DNA of 32,046 bases from Deltaproteobacteria bacterium RBG_16_64_85 (GCA_001798885.1 MGQW01000001.1:1-32046); one strand, 5' to 3'. Counted from the stretch's first letter, positions 6,691 through 15,866 are shown. Made by a program: numbers and translations. The notes: generated by a model from the letters alone, not told the origin.

Positions 6691-7781
6691 CAAGCCTGCC
6701 ATTGCGGCCACTCGCGCACGACGTTGTAGACCGTGTCGCGCTCGACCGGCACCCTTCCCGCCTGCCGGATCATCGTCACCAGCTCGGAGACGGTCATCTC
6801 CTGCCCGGCCTGCGCCCCGGCGGCGTGCGTGATCTTCTCCTCGACCACCGTCCCGTCGATGTCGTTCACGCCGAAGTGCAGGGAGACCTGGGCGAGCTTG
6901 GGGCCCACCATGATCCAGAACGACTTGATGTGCGCGAAGTTGTCGAGGTAGAGCCTCCCGACCGCGAGCGACAGGAGGTCCTCCAGGCCCGTCGTGTCCC
7001 CTTTGGCGATCTGCGTGTTCTTCGGGTGGAACGCCAGCGGGATGAACGACTGGAACCCGCCGGTCCGGTCCTGGAGCTCCCTGAGGCGCCGCATGTGGTC
7101 GACCCGCGACTCGAGCGTCTCCACGTGTCCGTACAGCATCGTCGCGTTGCTGCGCAGCCCCGCGGCGTGCACGGCTTCCATCACCTCGAGCCACCGGTCC
7201 CCGGAGATCTTCTCCGGGCAGATCCGGTTCCGGACCTCGGGATCGAAGATTTCGGCGCCGCCTCCCGGCAGGCTCCCCAGGCCCGCCTCCTTCAACTGAT
7301 GGAGGACTTCGTCAAGTGTCAGTCCCGCGATCCGGGAGAAGTAGTCGATCTCCACCGCGGTGAAGGCCTGGAGGTGCATCTCGGGGAAGCGCTCCCTCAG
7401 GGTCCTCAGCGTGAGCAGGTAGAAATCGAACGGCAGGTCGGGGTGCAGCCCCCCGACAATGTGGAGCTCCGTCGCTTTCTGGAGGCTGGCCTCCTCTGCC
7501 CTGCGCAGGATCTCCTCCATCGTCATCGTGTAGGCCAGGGGCTCCCCCTGGGTCTTGCTGAACGCGCAGAACTGGCACCGGTTGACGCAGATGTTCGTCG
7601 GGTTGATGTGCCGGTTGACGATGAAATACACCCGGTCGCCGTTCTTCCGCCGGTTGGCGAAGTCCGCCATCTCCCCCACAAGGAGGATGTCCCGGGTTCG
7701 GAAGAGGGCGAGGGCGTCCTCCTCCGAGAGCCGGTGCCCCGCATGCACCTTATCCCGGATGGTTCTTAGCGCCGCTTCCAT
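6690..7781 (-). CDS. mqnE: Aminofutalosine synthase (radical SAM)
   Basis: A 363-residue radical SAM enzyme that joins 3-[(1-carboxyvinyl)oxy]benzoate (from MqnA) to the adenosyl part of SAM, giving aminofutalosine, the early intermediate of futalosine-route menaquinone synthesis. The cluster motif is C65-x3-C69-x2-C72 (CVNRCQFC), preceded by NRHINPTNI. TELHIVGGLHPDLPFDFY, GLGSLPGGGAEIFDPEVR and LHFGVNDIDGTVVEEKI fit MqnE rather than MqnC. The ATG at 7781 has GGCGGAGG just upstream and lies 32 bp inside the end of the histidine kinase gene. mqnC follows immediately; mqnA, mqnB and mqnD are not in the window and must be elsewhere. Confidence 0.95.
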   Translation of the reverse strand: MEAALRTIRDKVHAGHRLSEEDALALFRTRDILLVGEMADFANRRKNGDRVYFIVNRHINPTNICVNRCQFCAFSKTQGEPLAYTMTMEEILRRAEEASLQKATELHIVGGLHPDLPFDFYLLTLRTLRERFPEMHLQAFTAVEIDYFSRIAGLTLDEVLHQLKEAGLGSLPGGGAEIFDPEVRNRICPEKISGDRWLEVMEAVHAAGLRSNATMLYGHVETLESRVDHMRRLRELQDRTGGFQSFIPLAFHPKNTQIAKGDTTGLEDLLSLAVGRLYLDNFAHIKSFWIMVGPKLAQVSLHFGVNDIDGTVVEEKITHAAGAQAGQEMTVSELVTMIRQAGRVPVERDTVYNVVREWPQWQA

Positions 7782-10215
7782 TGCCTCCGCCTTTGCGCAT
7801 CTGCTCCAGGATCCGCTCCTCCGCCCCTGCCTCCTTCGGAACGCGCGGCAGGAAGACGGAGAAGGTTACCCCTTTCCCCTCCCGGTTGTCCAGCTGGATC
7901 GACCCACCGTGCTTCTCCACGATCGCGTGGACGATGGGGAGCCCCAGGCCCGTTCCCTTCGCCTTGGTCGTGAAGAAGGGGTTGAAGATATTATGGACCA
8001 CGTCGTGGGGGATCCCGCCCCCGGTGTCGCCGACGAGGAAGACCACGCCGTCCCCCTCGTCCGGTTGCGCGGGGCGCGTGGCAACGGTGAGCCTCCCGCC
8101 GCCTTCCATCGCCTGGATGGCGTTGGAGAACAGGTTCCACAGGACCTGGCGGAGCTGGTCCGGGTCGGCGGAGAGGTCCGGGGTCTCCGCCGAGAGGTCC
8201 AGGTCGGTCAGGATCCGTGCCTCCTCCAGATCCTCCCGGAACAACACCAGCGCCTCGCGGATCTCGTCGTTGAGGTCCACGCGCTTCAGCGCGGGCACTA
8301 CTTCCCGGGAGAAGTACAGGGTCTGATGGACGATCCTCTCCAACCGCTGGACCTCCTTGAGAATGATGCGGGCGTACCGGCCGGACGTCGCACCGTCGGG
8401 TTCCTTCCCCTGCCCCTTGCGCGCCAGCCTCGCCGCGAATCCGCCGATGACCGTCAGCGGGTTCTTGATCTCGTGGGCGATCTTGGCGGCCATCTCCCCG
8501 AGCGCCGCCAGCTTTTCGCTGCGCACCAGCCGGTCCTGGGTCGCGCGCAGGTTCACCAGCGCATTCTCGAGGCTCTCGTAGAGCGAGGCGTTCTCCATCG
8601 CCAGGCAGGCCTCGGAGGCGAACATCGTGAGGATCTGGATGTCCTCGTCCGTGATCTCCCGTTCCCGGAACTGGTTGTCCACGTAGATGGCCCCGCGCGC
8701 CTCCCCCTTGAAGATGAGCGGCACGACGGCGAAGGCGTCGGGGTGGTTCCCGCAGAACCCCCGGGCCGGCTCCGGGGGAGAGAGGCCGCATCCGGTCCCG
8801 GTGCGGACCGGCCGTTTTTCCAGGACGGCTTTTGCCACGAGGCATCCAGATCTCGGGATGGGGAAGCTCAGCCGCTCGACGTCTTTCCACAATAGTTTGC
8901 GGAACTCCTCCCCTTCCGCCGCCGCCTCGCCATTCTCCTGCGCCTCCTGCGGAAGGTCGGCGGCCCGCCGCGCGTCCTTCCGGTCCCGCGGCCCCATCCC
9001 CATGCGGGCAATCAGCGCGAGGCCATCTTCAGAGATCAGGAACAGGATCGCGCGGCTGAAATTCAACCCCGTGGGGGAGGTGAGGGAGCGCAACATGATG
9101 TGGAGCAGACGTTCGGTCTTGACGGTGGACATCAGCGCACTCGACTGGTTGTAGAGCGTGGAGAGCTGCTGCACCTTGAGCTGGTTCGACTGGGCCAGCG
9201 CCTGCGCCTCGCGGTACATCGTGGAGTTCTCGATCATGTTGGCGAGCTGGCTGCAAACGGTCTGCATCAGGCTTACGACTTCCATGTCGAAGGCGACGTT
9301 CGGGGAGCTGGAGTAGTAGTTGATGATGCCGAGCACCTTCCCCTTGGAGAGGATCGGGAGCCCGAGGAAGGAGCTGATCCCCTGCCGGGAGAGAGCGAGG
9401 TACATGGGCGAGTCTTCCGGCCCGTTGATGAGGAGGGGGCGCTTCTCCCGGAAGATCTGGCCGGCCAGGAGCTTTCCGTGCGCCCGCAGCTCGCGGCGCA
9501 TGCCCGGACGGGCATATCCTTCGTCGATCATCACTTTGAGGGCGACGCGCCCCTCCGCCGCCAGGCGCACCGTGCAGCCATCCGCCAGGAGGAGCCGCGA
9601 GGTGGTTTTCGCCACGTACGCCAGGATGTCCCGCACGTGGAACGTCGATGTGATCGCCCGCCCTATTTCGTTCAGTGTGATCAGCTCCGAGACGCGCTTC
9701 CGGGCGTCGTGATAGAGCCGGCTGTTGCGGATCGCCCCCGCGACCTCGGTGGCCACCGCGCGCAGCAGATGGATGGTTTCCTCCGAATAGTTCGCCTGAG
9801 CAACGGTGGAGACGTTCATCACGCCGTAGAGATACACGTCGTCCATGACAGGGACGGAAAGGATCGACGTGAAACCGTGCTGCTCCTGGGAAACCGCCAG
9901 CGGGGGCGGGTCCGCTTGTACGTCCGGGTAGAACACCGGTACCCGTTTCTGGGCGGCCTTCCCGGCGACTCCTTCCCCGACCCGGATCCGGAAATGGTAG
10001 AGCGTGCACTCGTCGATCTGCAGGCAGGAGGAGACCCAGGGGAGCAGGTCCTCTCCGCGGTGTTCCCTCCTGTGGATGCAGACGCTGTCCGCGCCGGTCT
10101 CCAGCGCCAGGAAGTCGCAGATATACTTGAGACGGTTCTCGATCAGGATGTTCGAGTTGGAAATCTCGACCACCCGCGAGAGAAGGGGGAAACGCTTGTC
10201 CGTACCGCTTTCCAT
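7750..10215 (-). CDS. Soluble sensor histidine kinase with three GAF domains
   Basis: An 821-residue protein with no membrane segment, so presumably a cytoplasmic sensor. Three GAF-like domains are read at about 15-165, 175-335 and 350-545 (the third has a charged insert near 405-440). A HisKA domain follows with the phospho-acceptor His581 in IAHEIKNPL. The HATPase domain has N-box residues N694/N698, G1 DTGGG (730-734) and G2 GTGLGL (754-759). The kinase motifs are intact. No receiver domain or response regulator is encoded nearby, so the partner is unknown. The start at 10215 lacks a good RBS and lies 19 bp after the glgA stop. Its 3' end overlaps mqnE by 32 bp, making transcription with the menaquinone genes likely. 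Ligands are not predictable. Confidence 0.92.
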   Translation of the reverse strand: MESGTDKRFPLLSRVVEISNSNILIENRLKYICDFLALETGADSVCIHRREHRGEDLLPWVSSCLQIDECTLYHFRIRVGEGVAGKAAQKRVPVFYPDVQADPPPLAVSQEQHGFTSILSVPVMDDVYLYGVMNVSTVAQANYSEETIHLLRAVATEVAGAIRNSRLYHDARKRVSELITLNEIGRAITSTFHVRDILAYVAKTTSRLLLADGCTVRLAAEGRVALKVMIDEGYARPGMRRELRAHGKLLAGQIFREKRPLLINGPEDSPMYLALSRQGISSFLGLPILSKGKVLGIINYYSSSPNVAFDMEVVSLMQTVCSQLANMIENSTMYREAQALAQSNQLKVQQLSTLYNQSSALMSTVKTERLLHIMLRSLTSPTGLNFSRAILFLISEDGLALIARMGMGPRDRKDARRAADLPQEAQENGEAAAEGEEFRKLLWKDVERLSFPIPRSGCLVAKAVLEKRPVRTGTGCGLSPPEPARGFCGNHPDAFAVVPLIFKGEARGAIYVDNQFREREITDEDIQILTMFASEACLAMENASLYESLENALVNLRATQDRLVRSEKLAALGEMAAKIAHEIKNPLTVIGGFAARLARKGQGKEPDGATSGRYARIILKEVQRLERIVHQTLYFSREVVPALKRVDLNDEIREALVLFREDLEEARILTDLDLSAETPDLSADPDQLRQVLWNLFSNAIQAMEGGGRLTVATRPAQPDEGDGVVFLVGDTGGGIPHDVVHNIFNPFFTTKAKGTGLGLPIVHAIVEKHGGSIQLDNREGKGVTFSVFLPRVPKEAGAEERILEQMRKGGGNGSGAKNHPG

Positions 10216-10234
10216 CGCGACGGTCGCTTTGGCC

Positions 10235-11692
10235 TTAACGGCCCCTCTTCCGAAGCGCCTTCTCGTACAGCGCCACGTACTCCCGCGCCGAGGGGCCCCA
10301 GGAGAAGTCCTTCTCCATCGCTCTCCGGACGATCCCTTCCCACCGAGGGCGGTCGGCGTAGGCGGCGAGGGCCCGCGACACGGCGGCCTTCAGCCCCCCC
10401 GCTTCGTACCCCGGGAAATTGAACCCCGTGCCTCGCTGCGAGTCCTCATCGGCGTCGATCACCGTGTCGGCGAGCCCGCCGGTGCGCCGGACGATCGGCA
10501 CGGTGCCGTACTTGAGGCTGTAGATCTGGTTCAGGCCGCACGGCTCATAGCGCGACGGCATGAGGTAGATGTCGGCACCGGCCTCGATCTTGTGGGCCAG
10601 CCGATTGTCATAGGCCAGGCGAACGGAGATCCGGTCCGGGTATTTTCTGCCCAGTTCCGCCATCGCCTCCTCGTACGACCGTTCGCCGAATCCCAGGATG
10701 ACGACCCGCACCGGCTGCCGGGCCAGCCACTCCCCGATCTCCGAGAGAAGATCCAGTCCTTTTTGCGGCGTGAGGCGGCCGACCATGCCGATCACCGGCT
10801 CCTCCACCGGGCCGTTCCATCCGAACTCCGCGAGGAGGTCGGCCCGGCACGCTTTCTTCCCCGTGAGATCCTCCAGAGAGAAGGGAGCGGCGATCAACCG
10901 GTCCGTGGCGGGGTTCCATTCGTCGTCGTCGATTCCGTTGATGATCCCGTACAGGTCCTCCCGGCGCTCGTACAGGACCCCCTCCAGCCCGTGCCCGTAT
11001 TCCGGGGTCTGGATCTCGCGGCTGTAGGTGGGGCTCACCGTGGACAGGATGTCGGCGAACACCAGCCCCGCCTTCATCAGGTTCAGCTTTCCATAGAATT
11101 CCAGCCCCTTCGGGGTGAACAGGTCCCAGCCGAGTCCCGTCAGCGGCAGGTCGTGGTTCCAGAACAGGCCCTGGTACCCCAGGTTGTGGATCGTAAACAC
11201 GGTTGCGGCCGACCGGAACGCCTCCTCTTGCGAATAGAGCGTCCGGACATAGGCGGGAAGGAGCGCGGTCTGCCAGTCGTTGCAGTGCAGGACGTCGTAT
11301 TTGCGGCCCGTGCGCACCAGCCACTCCATCACCGCCCGGCAGAAGAACGTGAAGCGCTCGCAGTTGTCGACGTACTCCCCTTCCTTGGTGCCGTAGAGGA
11401 ACTCCCGGTCGAAGTACCGGTCATTGCGGACCAGGAACGCCTGAACGTCATCGCCCGCGTCGGTCTCCTCGACGACCCCCGTCTCCTCCCGGTTCCCCAG
11501 GGGAACTTGAATCTGCGGCCCCGCCGGGGTCATCGGAAACCGGTCGCGGTCGACGGACCGGTAGAGGGGAAGGACGCAGTCGGCCTCGACGCCGATGCGC
11601 CGCAGCGCCTTGGGAAGCGCACCCGTGACATCCGCCAGCCCGCCGGTCTTCGCGAACGGAACGATTTCGGAGGATGCGATCAGGACTTTCAC
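10235..11692 (-). CDS. glgA: Glycogen synthase (ADP-glucose type, GT5)
   Basis: A 485-residue glycosyltransferase of family GT5 that extends alpha-1,4-glucan chains from ADP-glucose. The nucleotide-sugar motif KTGGLADV is at 15-22. HCNDWQT (136-142), GRLTPQKG (305-312), SRYEPCGL (380-387) and RRTGGLADT (402-410) are all present and in family order. The start is GTG at 11692 (GTG AAA GTC CTG, giving MKVL), the expected family N-terminus. It lies 20 bp downstream of the galT-like gene, indicating a sugar-nucleotide/glycogen unit. Length and motifs are normal. glgB and glgC are not in the window. Confidence 0.96.
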   Translation of the reverse strand: MKVLIASSEIVPFAKTGGLADVTGALPKALRRIGVEADCVLPLYRSVDRDRFPMTPAGPQIQVPLGNREETGVVEETDAGDDVQAFLVRNDRYFDREFLYGTKEGEYVDNCERFTFFCRAVMEWLVRTGRKYDVLHCNDWQTALLPAYVRTLYSQEEAFRSAATVFTIHNLGYQGLFWNHDLPLTGLGWDLFTPKGLEFYGKLNLMKAGLVFADILSTVSPTYSREIQTPEYGHGLEGVLYERREDLYGIINGIDDDEWNPATDRLIAAPFSLEDLTGKKACRADLLAEFGWNGPVEEPVIGMVGRLTPQKGLDLLSEIGEWLARQPVRVVILGFGERSYEEAMAELGRKYPDRISVRLAYDNRLAHKIEAGADIYLMPSRYEPCGLNQIYSLKYGTVPIVRRTGGLADTVIDADEDSQRGTGFNFPGYEAGGLKAAVSRALAAYADRPRWEGIVRRAMEKDFSWGPSAREYVALYEKALRKRGR

Positions 11693-11712
11693 GGCTCTTG
11701 CCTAGGCCTCCC

Positions 11713-12708
11713 TCACTCGGGCAACTCCCGCAGGTACTTGGCCGATTCCTCCGGAGGGGTCGGGTTGATGTAGAAGCCCGATCCCCGCTCGAACCCCGCC
11801 ATCTTGGTCAACCTGGGCATGATCTCGATGTGCCAGTGATAAGAATCCCCTGCCCATTCCTGGAACGCCGCACTGTGGATGATGAAGTTGAAGGGGGGGT
11901 TCTCGAGGCCCAGGTTGAGCCGGCGCAGCGTCCGCCGGAAGATGGCGGACAGTGCCTTTGCCTGGTCCCGCTCGATCATCTCGTAGGCGCACTGGTGGCG
12001 CTTCGGGATGATCCATGTCTCGAAGGGGAACCGGGGGGCGTAGGGAGCGCAGGCGAGGAACTCCCCGCTCTCCTCGACGATGCGGACCTTCTGTTCCATC
12101 TCCTGGACGATGATGTCGCAGAACAGGCACCGGTCGCGAAAGCGGAAGTACTCCCGGCAGCCCGTCATCTCCTCGGTCACCAGCTGGGGAGCGACGGGAA
12201 GGGCGATGAGCTGGGAGTGGCTGTGGGTGAGCGACGCCCCGGCGGCGGCACCGTGGTTCTTGAAGATGATGACCGACTTGAAGCGCCGGTCCTTCTTCAG
12301 GTCCAGCATCCTCTCCCGGTACGCCCAGAGCACGTCCTCGAACCGACTCTCGGACAGGTCGAACAGGTCCATGTCGTGCCGTTCCGTCTCAATCACGACC
12401 TCGTGCGCTCCGATCCCGTTCATCCGGTCGTAGATCCCGTCGCCGGCTTTGCCCAGGTCCCCCTCGATGCGCAGCGCAGGGAACTTGTTGGGGACCACCC
12501 GCAGCGTCCACCCCGCCTCGTTTCCGGTGCCGGACTGGCGGAAAGACAGGATCTCCGGGGGGGTCATCCGCTCGCTTCCCGGACACAAGGGGCACATCCC
12601 CTCTTTCCGGACGGGCTGCTCCTGCGGGAACTCTTGGGGGCGCTTCGCGCGCTCGGTGGAAATGATGACCCACCGGCCCACGATGGGGTCCTTTCGCAAT
12701 TCCGTCAT
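11713..12708 (-). CDS. galT: Galactose-1-phosphate uridylyltransferase family protein
   Basis: A 331-residue GalT-family (HIT superfamily) nucleotidyltransferase. The N-terminal DPIVGRWVII and the two CxxC pairs (C39/C42, C194/C197) fit metal-binding members. The active-site triad is H162-S-H164-S-Q166 (THSHSQ), where classical GalT has HPHGQ. HWHIEIMPRL is at 291-300. Classical members transfer UMP between UDP-glucose and galactose-1-phosphate in the Leloir pathway. Some relatives instead act on ADP-glucose. Location directly before glgA, an ADP-glucose user, makes that alternative worth considering, so the symbol is by family rather than proven substrate. ATG 12708 follows GGAGGATCT. Confidence 0.85.
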   Translation of the reverse strand: MTELRKDPIVGRWVIISTERAKRPQEFPQEQPVRKEGMCPLCPGSERMTPPEILSFRQSGTGNEAGWTLRVVPNKFPALRIEGDLGKAGDGIYDRMNGIGAHEVVIETERHDMDLFDLSESRFEDVLWAYRERMLDLKKDRRFKSVIIFKNHGAAAGASLTHSHSQLIALPVAPQLVTEEMTGCREYFRFRDRCLFCDIIVQEMEQKVRIVEESGEFLACAPYAPRFPFETWIIPKRHQCAYEMIERDQAKALSAIFRRTLRRLNLGLENPPFNFIIHSAAFQEWAGDSYHWHIEIMPRLTKMAGFERGSGFYINPTPPEESAKYLRELPE

Positions 12709-12745
12709 AGATCCTCCGTGAGGGCGCGGAAGGAACCGGAAGGGC

Positions 12746-13102
12746 TTATTTCAGTTCTTCCTCTTCGGCCACGGTCTTGCAGTCGATGCACATCGTGGTC
12801 ATCGGGCGCGCGATCAGACGCTTCTCCTCGATTTCTCCCCCGCATCCCTCGCAGATCCCGAACGTCCCGTTTTCGATCCGCTTGATCGCCTCCTTGACCT
12901 TCGCCAGGAGCTTGCGCTCCCGGTCGCGGATCCGGAGGGTGAAGTTCCGGTTCGACTCGAGGAGAGCGCGGTCCGTGGGATCGGGGAAATTTTCATCGAG
13001 GACGGTCGTCATGTCGGAGACCGTCTTGCCCGCACCGGCCAGAAGCTCGTCCGTCTGGCGCTGGAGTTCCTCACGGCATTTTTCCAAGACCCTGCGGTCC
13101 AT
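12746..13102 (-). CDS. dksA: DksA/TraR-family zinc-finger transcription factor
   Basis: A 118-residue protein, shorter than E. coli DksA (151). It has an N-terminal helical hairpin with the DPTDRALLE tip sequence (41-49), which in DksA reaches into the RNA polymerase secondary channel. A C4 zinc finger follows (C84-x2-C87, C105-x2-C108). It probably modulates rRNA and amino-acid promoters with ppGpp, as the family does. ATG 13102 has GGGGGC upstream, and a TATAAT -10 element lies about 30 bp before it. It appears to be the first gene of the minus-strand block dksA-galT-glgA-kinase-mqnE-mqnC-serS. Confidence 0.9.
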   Translation of the reverse strand: MDRRVLEKCREELQRQTDELLAGAGKTVSDMTTVLDENFPDPTDRALLESNRNFTLRIRDRERKLLAKVKEAIKRIENGTFGICEGCGGEIEEKRLIARPMTTMCIDCKTVAEEEELK

Positions 13103-13131
13103 CGCTTGCCCCCGGAAAGCGGCTATACAGA

Positions 13132-13137
13132 ATTATA
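13132..13137 (-). promoter_or_regulatory. -10 element for dksA
   Basis: TATAAT on the minus strand, about 30 bp upstream of the dksA start. No convincing -35 hexamer stands at 16-18 bp. The -10 lies inside the loop of a long imperfect inverted repeat (CCCCCGGAAAG at 13109-13119 with CTTTCGGGGG at 13147-13156). Confidence 0.4.
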
Positions 13138-13172
13138 ATCTATCTTCTTTCGGGGGAGGGTGCAAAGCCTGT

Positions 13173-13925
13173 CTACCGGAGGTGGAACCGGACCGGAACC
13201 TCGAACCAGCCGGGTGTGGACGGGAGCGGAGCGGCGCGGACGACGCCGCTGCGGGCGGCCTCGTCGAGCGCCCTGGCGCCGCTGCTGCGGGCCACGCGGA
13301 TCTCCTTCGGGATTCCCTCTTCGCCGACGCGGATGCGCAGGAGCACCTCCCCCTCCTGTCCGAGGCGGATCGCCTCCTCCGGGTAGGCGATGCGGGACTC
13401 GATCCGCTCCCGCAGGAGGCGGATCTCCGCCCCTTCCCGCCCGCCGCTCCCCCCGCCCGCGGTGCCGCCAGACGGAAGGACGGCAAGCATCCTCCCGCTT
13501 CCGGGATCTTTCGCATCCCGCGGCGAGGTCTCGTGCGCTCTTCCAGCCGCCCCGGCGGGCGCCGGAACCGGCGCCTCTCCGCCCGGCCGCATGACAACGC
13601 CGGGGGATTGCGGCGCCGGACCTTCCGGAGATGGATCCCGGATCACCGCCAACGAGGGCGCGGCCGGGAGGCCCTCCGTCGCCGGGCGGATCCCCTGCCT
13701 CCGCGGTTTGTCCGCGGGGGGGGCGGTGAGGTCTTTTTCTCCCGCGGAAACAGCGTTCGTGGTCCCATCGATGAGGACGACTTGGGCTACGCCGGGGAGA
13801 TTCGGGCTCGTAGACCCGCCCCAAATGAGGAAGCATGCCAGAAACGCAAGATGTCCCGCCGCCGAACCGATGAGCGGCCGTCCGATCCCGGCCGCCCCAC
13901 CGCCCGTTTCCCGCCCTGCCCGCAT
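13173..13925 (-). CDS. tonB: TonB-family energy transducer
   Basis: A 250-residue periplasm-spanning protein. It has one N-terminal membrane helix (about 21-37), a long Pro/Ala/Gly-rich linker and a C-terminal TonB domain (about 170-250: RIAYPEEAIRLGQEGEVLLR, then GARALDEAA and a FEVPVRFHLR end). It would pass proton-motive energy from ExbB/ExbD to outer-membrane receptors. It lies 36 bp behind the BtuB-like receptor with AAAGGGGG before ATG 13925, so it is most likely the dedicated TonB of that cobalamin receptor. No exbB/exbD are nearby. The linker has a poorly conserved, low-complexity composition. Confidence 0.88.
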   Translation of the reverse strand: MRAGRETGGGAAGIGRPLIGSAAGHLAFLACFLIWGGSTSPNLPGVAQVVLIDGTTNAVSAGEKDLTAPPADKPRRQGIRPATEGLPAAPSLAVIRDPSPEGPAPQSPGVVMRPGGEAPVPAPAGAAGRAHETSPRDAKDPGSGRMLAVLPSGGTAGGGSGGREGAEIRLLRERIESRIAYPEEAIRLGQEGEVLLRIRVGEEGIPKEIRVARSSGARALDEAARSGVVRAAPLPSTPGWFEVPVRFHLR

Positions 13926-13961
13926 CGACGCTTCGACCCCCTTTCGATGGGCTCCGCCCCG

Positions 13962-15866
13962 TCAGATTTTCAACTCGGCGCCCAGGAGGAAGTTGATCCC
14001 CGGGGCGGGGAACTCGATCCGCTCCTCGTATTTCCGGTTCAGAAGGTTCTGGATCTTGCCGAAGAGCGCAATCTCATGGACGTCGGCGCCGGTGACCTCC
14101 CGGCGGTACTTGGAGTAGACGTCCACGCGCGCGTAGCCGGGGCGCCGGGTGGCGGCGCCGTTCAGGGGAACGTCGACCTGATCGCTCTCGACGAGCCAGT
14201 CCGCCCTCGCCTGGAACGACGGAGCCGGGGACAGGAGCAGCGTCGTCATCGCCCGGTGCCTGGGAATTCCGATGATGCGTTTTCCGCCGGCCCCGTCCCA
14301 GGTGTTCGAGTAAGTGTACGAAAACGCCGCTTCCGCCTGCGGCGCGACGAGGAACGATGCCTCCGCCTCGACCCCCCGCGAGAAGGCACGGCCCTTGTTC
14401 CGCAGCTGCCCGAAGCCGAGCGGCCCGGGAACCGTGGAGTCGAACTGGATCAGGTCGCGGAACGCCTGGTAGAACCAGGTCCCCGAAAGCTTCCCCCGCT
14501 TGCCGGCGAACGCAATGTCCGAGCCCGCCTCGTACGAGACCACCACCTCGGGAGAAAGCGCAGGGTTCCCCACGAAGACGTCCTGTTTCTCCGAGATCGT
14601 CGGGACGCGGAAGCCGCGCCCCACGGTCCCTCGTACCCTCATCCCGCCGGCCCCGAACTCCCGGTAGATCGCCGCTTTCGGGTTGAACTGCGTCCCCGCC
14701 TCCGAGTTCCTGTCCAGTCGGGCCCCGAGGCTGATGCCCGTGTGCTTCCACGGCCGTAACTCCTCCTGGACGAAGACCGAACGGTTGAAGGTCGAGGAAG
14801 CGAGGTCGGTGTCGCCGAAGCCCGAACGGAAGGCATCGGTGGCGCGGTCCTTCTCGTACTCCACCCCGAGGAACGTGGTGGAGATGGGGCCGGGGGCGAA
14901 ACGCCCCTCGAGGCGGAAATCCATCTTTCGCGTCTTGGTGACGTCATCGAACACGAAGGGGAAGGCCTCTCCCGGGTCCCCCGGGTCCTTCTCGTTGAAA
15001 AATTCGTCGAACACCATGCCGGACGACGAGATCGTCACCGTCTTCGAGACGGCCGCCTCCCACCGCGCACCGGTCATAAAGCTCCGCCGGTTCAGCCGGT
15101 GGTTGATATCCCTGGGCGTCCCGAAATCGATGGGGATCCCTTTCTCCTGGTCCGTGGAAAGCACGATCGCATGCAGCCGGTTTCGGCTGCCCACCGCGGC
15201 CTCGCCGGTCCCCAGGAGGGAAACCAGGGAGGTGTCGTCATTGGGGAGGGTGCCGTCGCTCCGCCATCCTCCGGCCCCCAGGTGGAGGTTTCCGTCCTTA
15301 CCGGCCCCCTGCGCGAACGCGGTTCCCCTGACGGAGTTGAAACTCCCACCGGCAATCCCCAGCCCGTACTGCCGCCCCTCTTCTCCTTTCCGCGGGATGA
15401 AGTTCACCACTCCCCCCATCGCGCCGGAGCCGTAAAGGGCGCTTTGCGCGCCGCGGACCACCTCCACGCGCTCGAAATCGTCCACCGGCAGCGAGCCGAT
15501 ATCGAACGAGCCGAGCGTGGGGCTGTTGACGGGAAAGCCGTCGATCATCACCAGGGTGTGCGCCGCCAGGCCTCCGCGGATCTTGATGTTTTCGCGGTTG
15601 CCCGGGCTCCCGCTCCGCTGGACGTCCACGCCGGGAATTCCCCTCAGGACGTCTCCCGCGACCGCGGGGGTTTTCAGCTCGATGTCCTCGCGCGTCACCA
15701 CGCTTACCGACGACGCCTGCTCCGACGCCTTTTGCTCGATGCGCGTCGCGGTGACCACGATCGGCTCCAGCTTCGTCGCTTCCTGCGCGAATGCGGCCCC
15801 CCACAATCCCGCCACAAAGCACAGCGACCCGACACCCTTCCTCCATCCCGACTTCATTCCGACCAT
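13962..15866 (-). CDS. btuB: TonB-dependent outer-membrane receptor, probable vitamin B12 receptor
   Basis: A 634-residue receptor with a signal peptide (1-27, AFA|QEA) and a TonB box EPIVVTATR (34-42). The plug domain (about 46-158) includes IKIRGG, VMIDGFPVN and VEVVRGAQSALYGSGAMGGVVNF. A beta-barrel makes up the rest. Assignment to cobalamin rests on the B12 riboswitch directly upstream and on btuFCD in front; the fold alone would not distinguish B12 from siderophores. ATG 15866 is preferred over 15857 because GGAGGG ends 4 bases before it. The last residue is Ile rather than the aromatic residue usual for barrel proteins, a minor oddity. tonB follows at 36 bp. Confidence 0.9.
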   Translation of the reverse strand: MVGMKSGWRKGVGSLCFVAGLWGAAFAQEATKLEPIVVTATRIEQKASEQASSVSVVTREDIELKTPAVAGDVLRGIPGVDVQRSGSPGNRENIKIRGGLAAHTLVMIDGFPVNSPTLGSFDIGSLPVDDFERVEVVRGAQSALYGSGAMGGVVNFIPRKGEEGRQYGLGIAGGSFNSVRGTAFAQGAGKDGNLHLGAGGWRSDGTLPNDDTSLVSLLGTGEAAVGSRNRLHAIVLSTDQEKGIPIDFGTPRDINHRLNRRSFMTGARWEAAVSKTVTISSSGMVFDEFFNEKDPGDPGEAFPFVFDDVTKTRKMDFRLEGRFAPGPISTTFLGVEYEKDRATDAFRSGFGDTDLASSTFNRSVFVQEELRPWKHTGISLGARLDRNSEAGTQFNPKAAIYREFGAGGMRVRGTVGRGFRVPTISEKQDVFVGNPALSPEVVVSYEAGSDIAFAGKRGKLSGTWFYQAFRDLIQFDSTVPGPLGFGQLRNKGRAFSRGVEAEASFLVAPQAEAAFSYTYSNTWDGAGGKRIIGIPRHRAMTTLLLSPAPSFQARADWLVESDQVDVPLNGAATRRPGYARVDVYSKYRREVTGADVHEIALFGKIQNLLNRKYEERIEFPAPGINFLLGAELKI

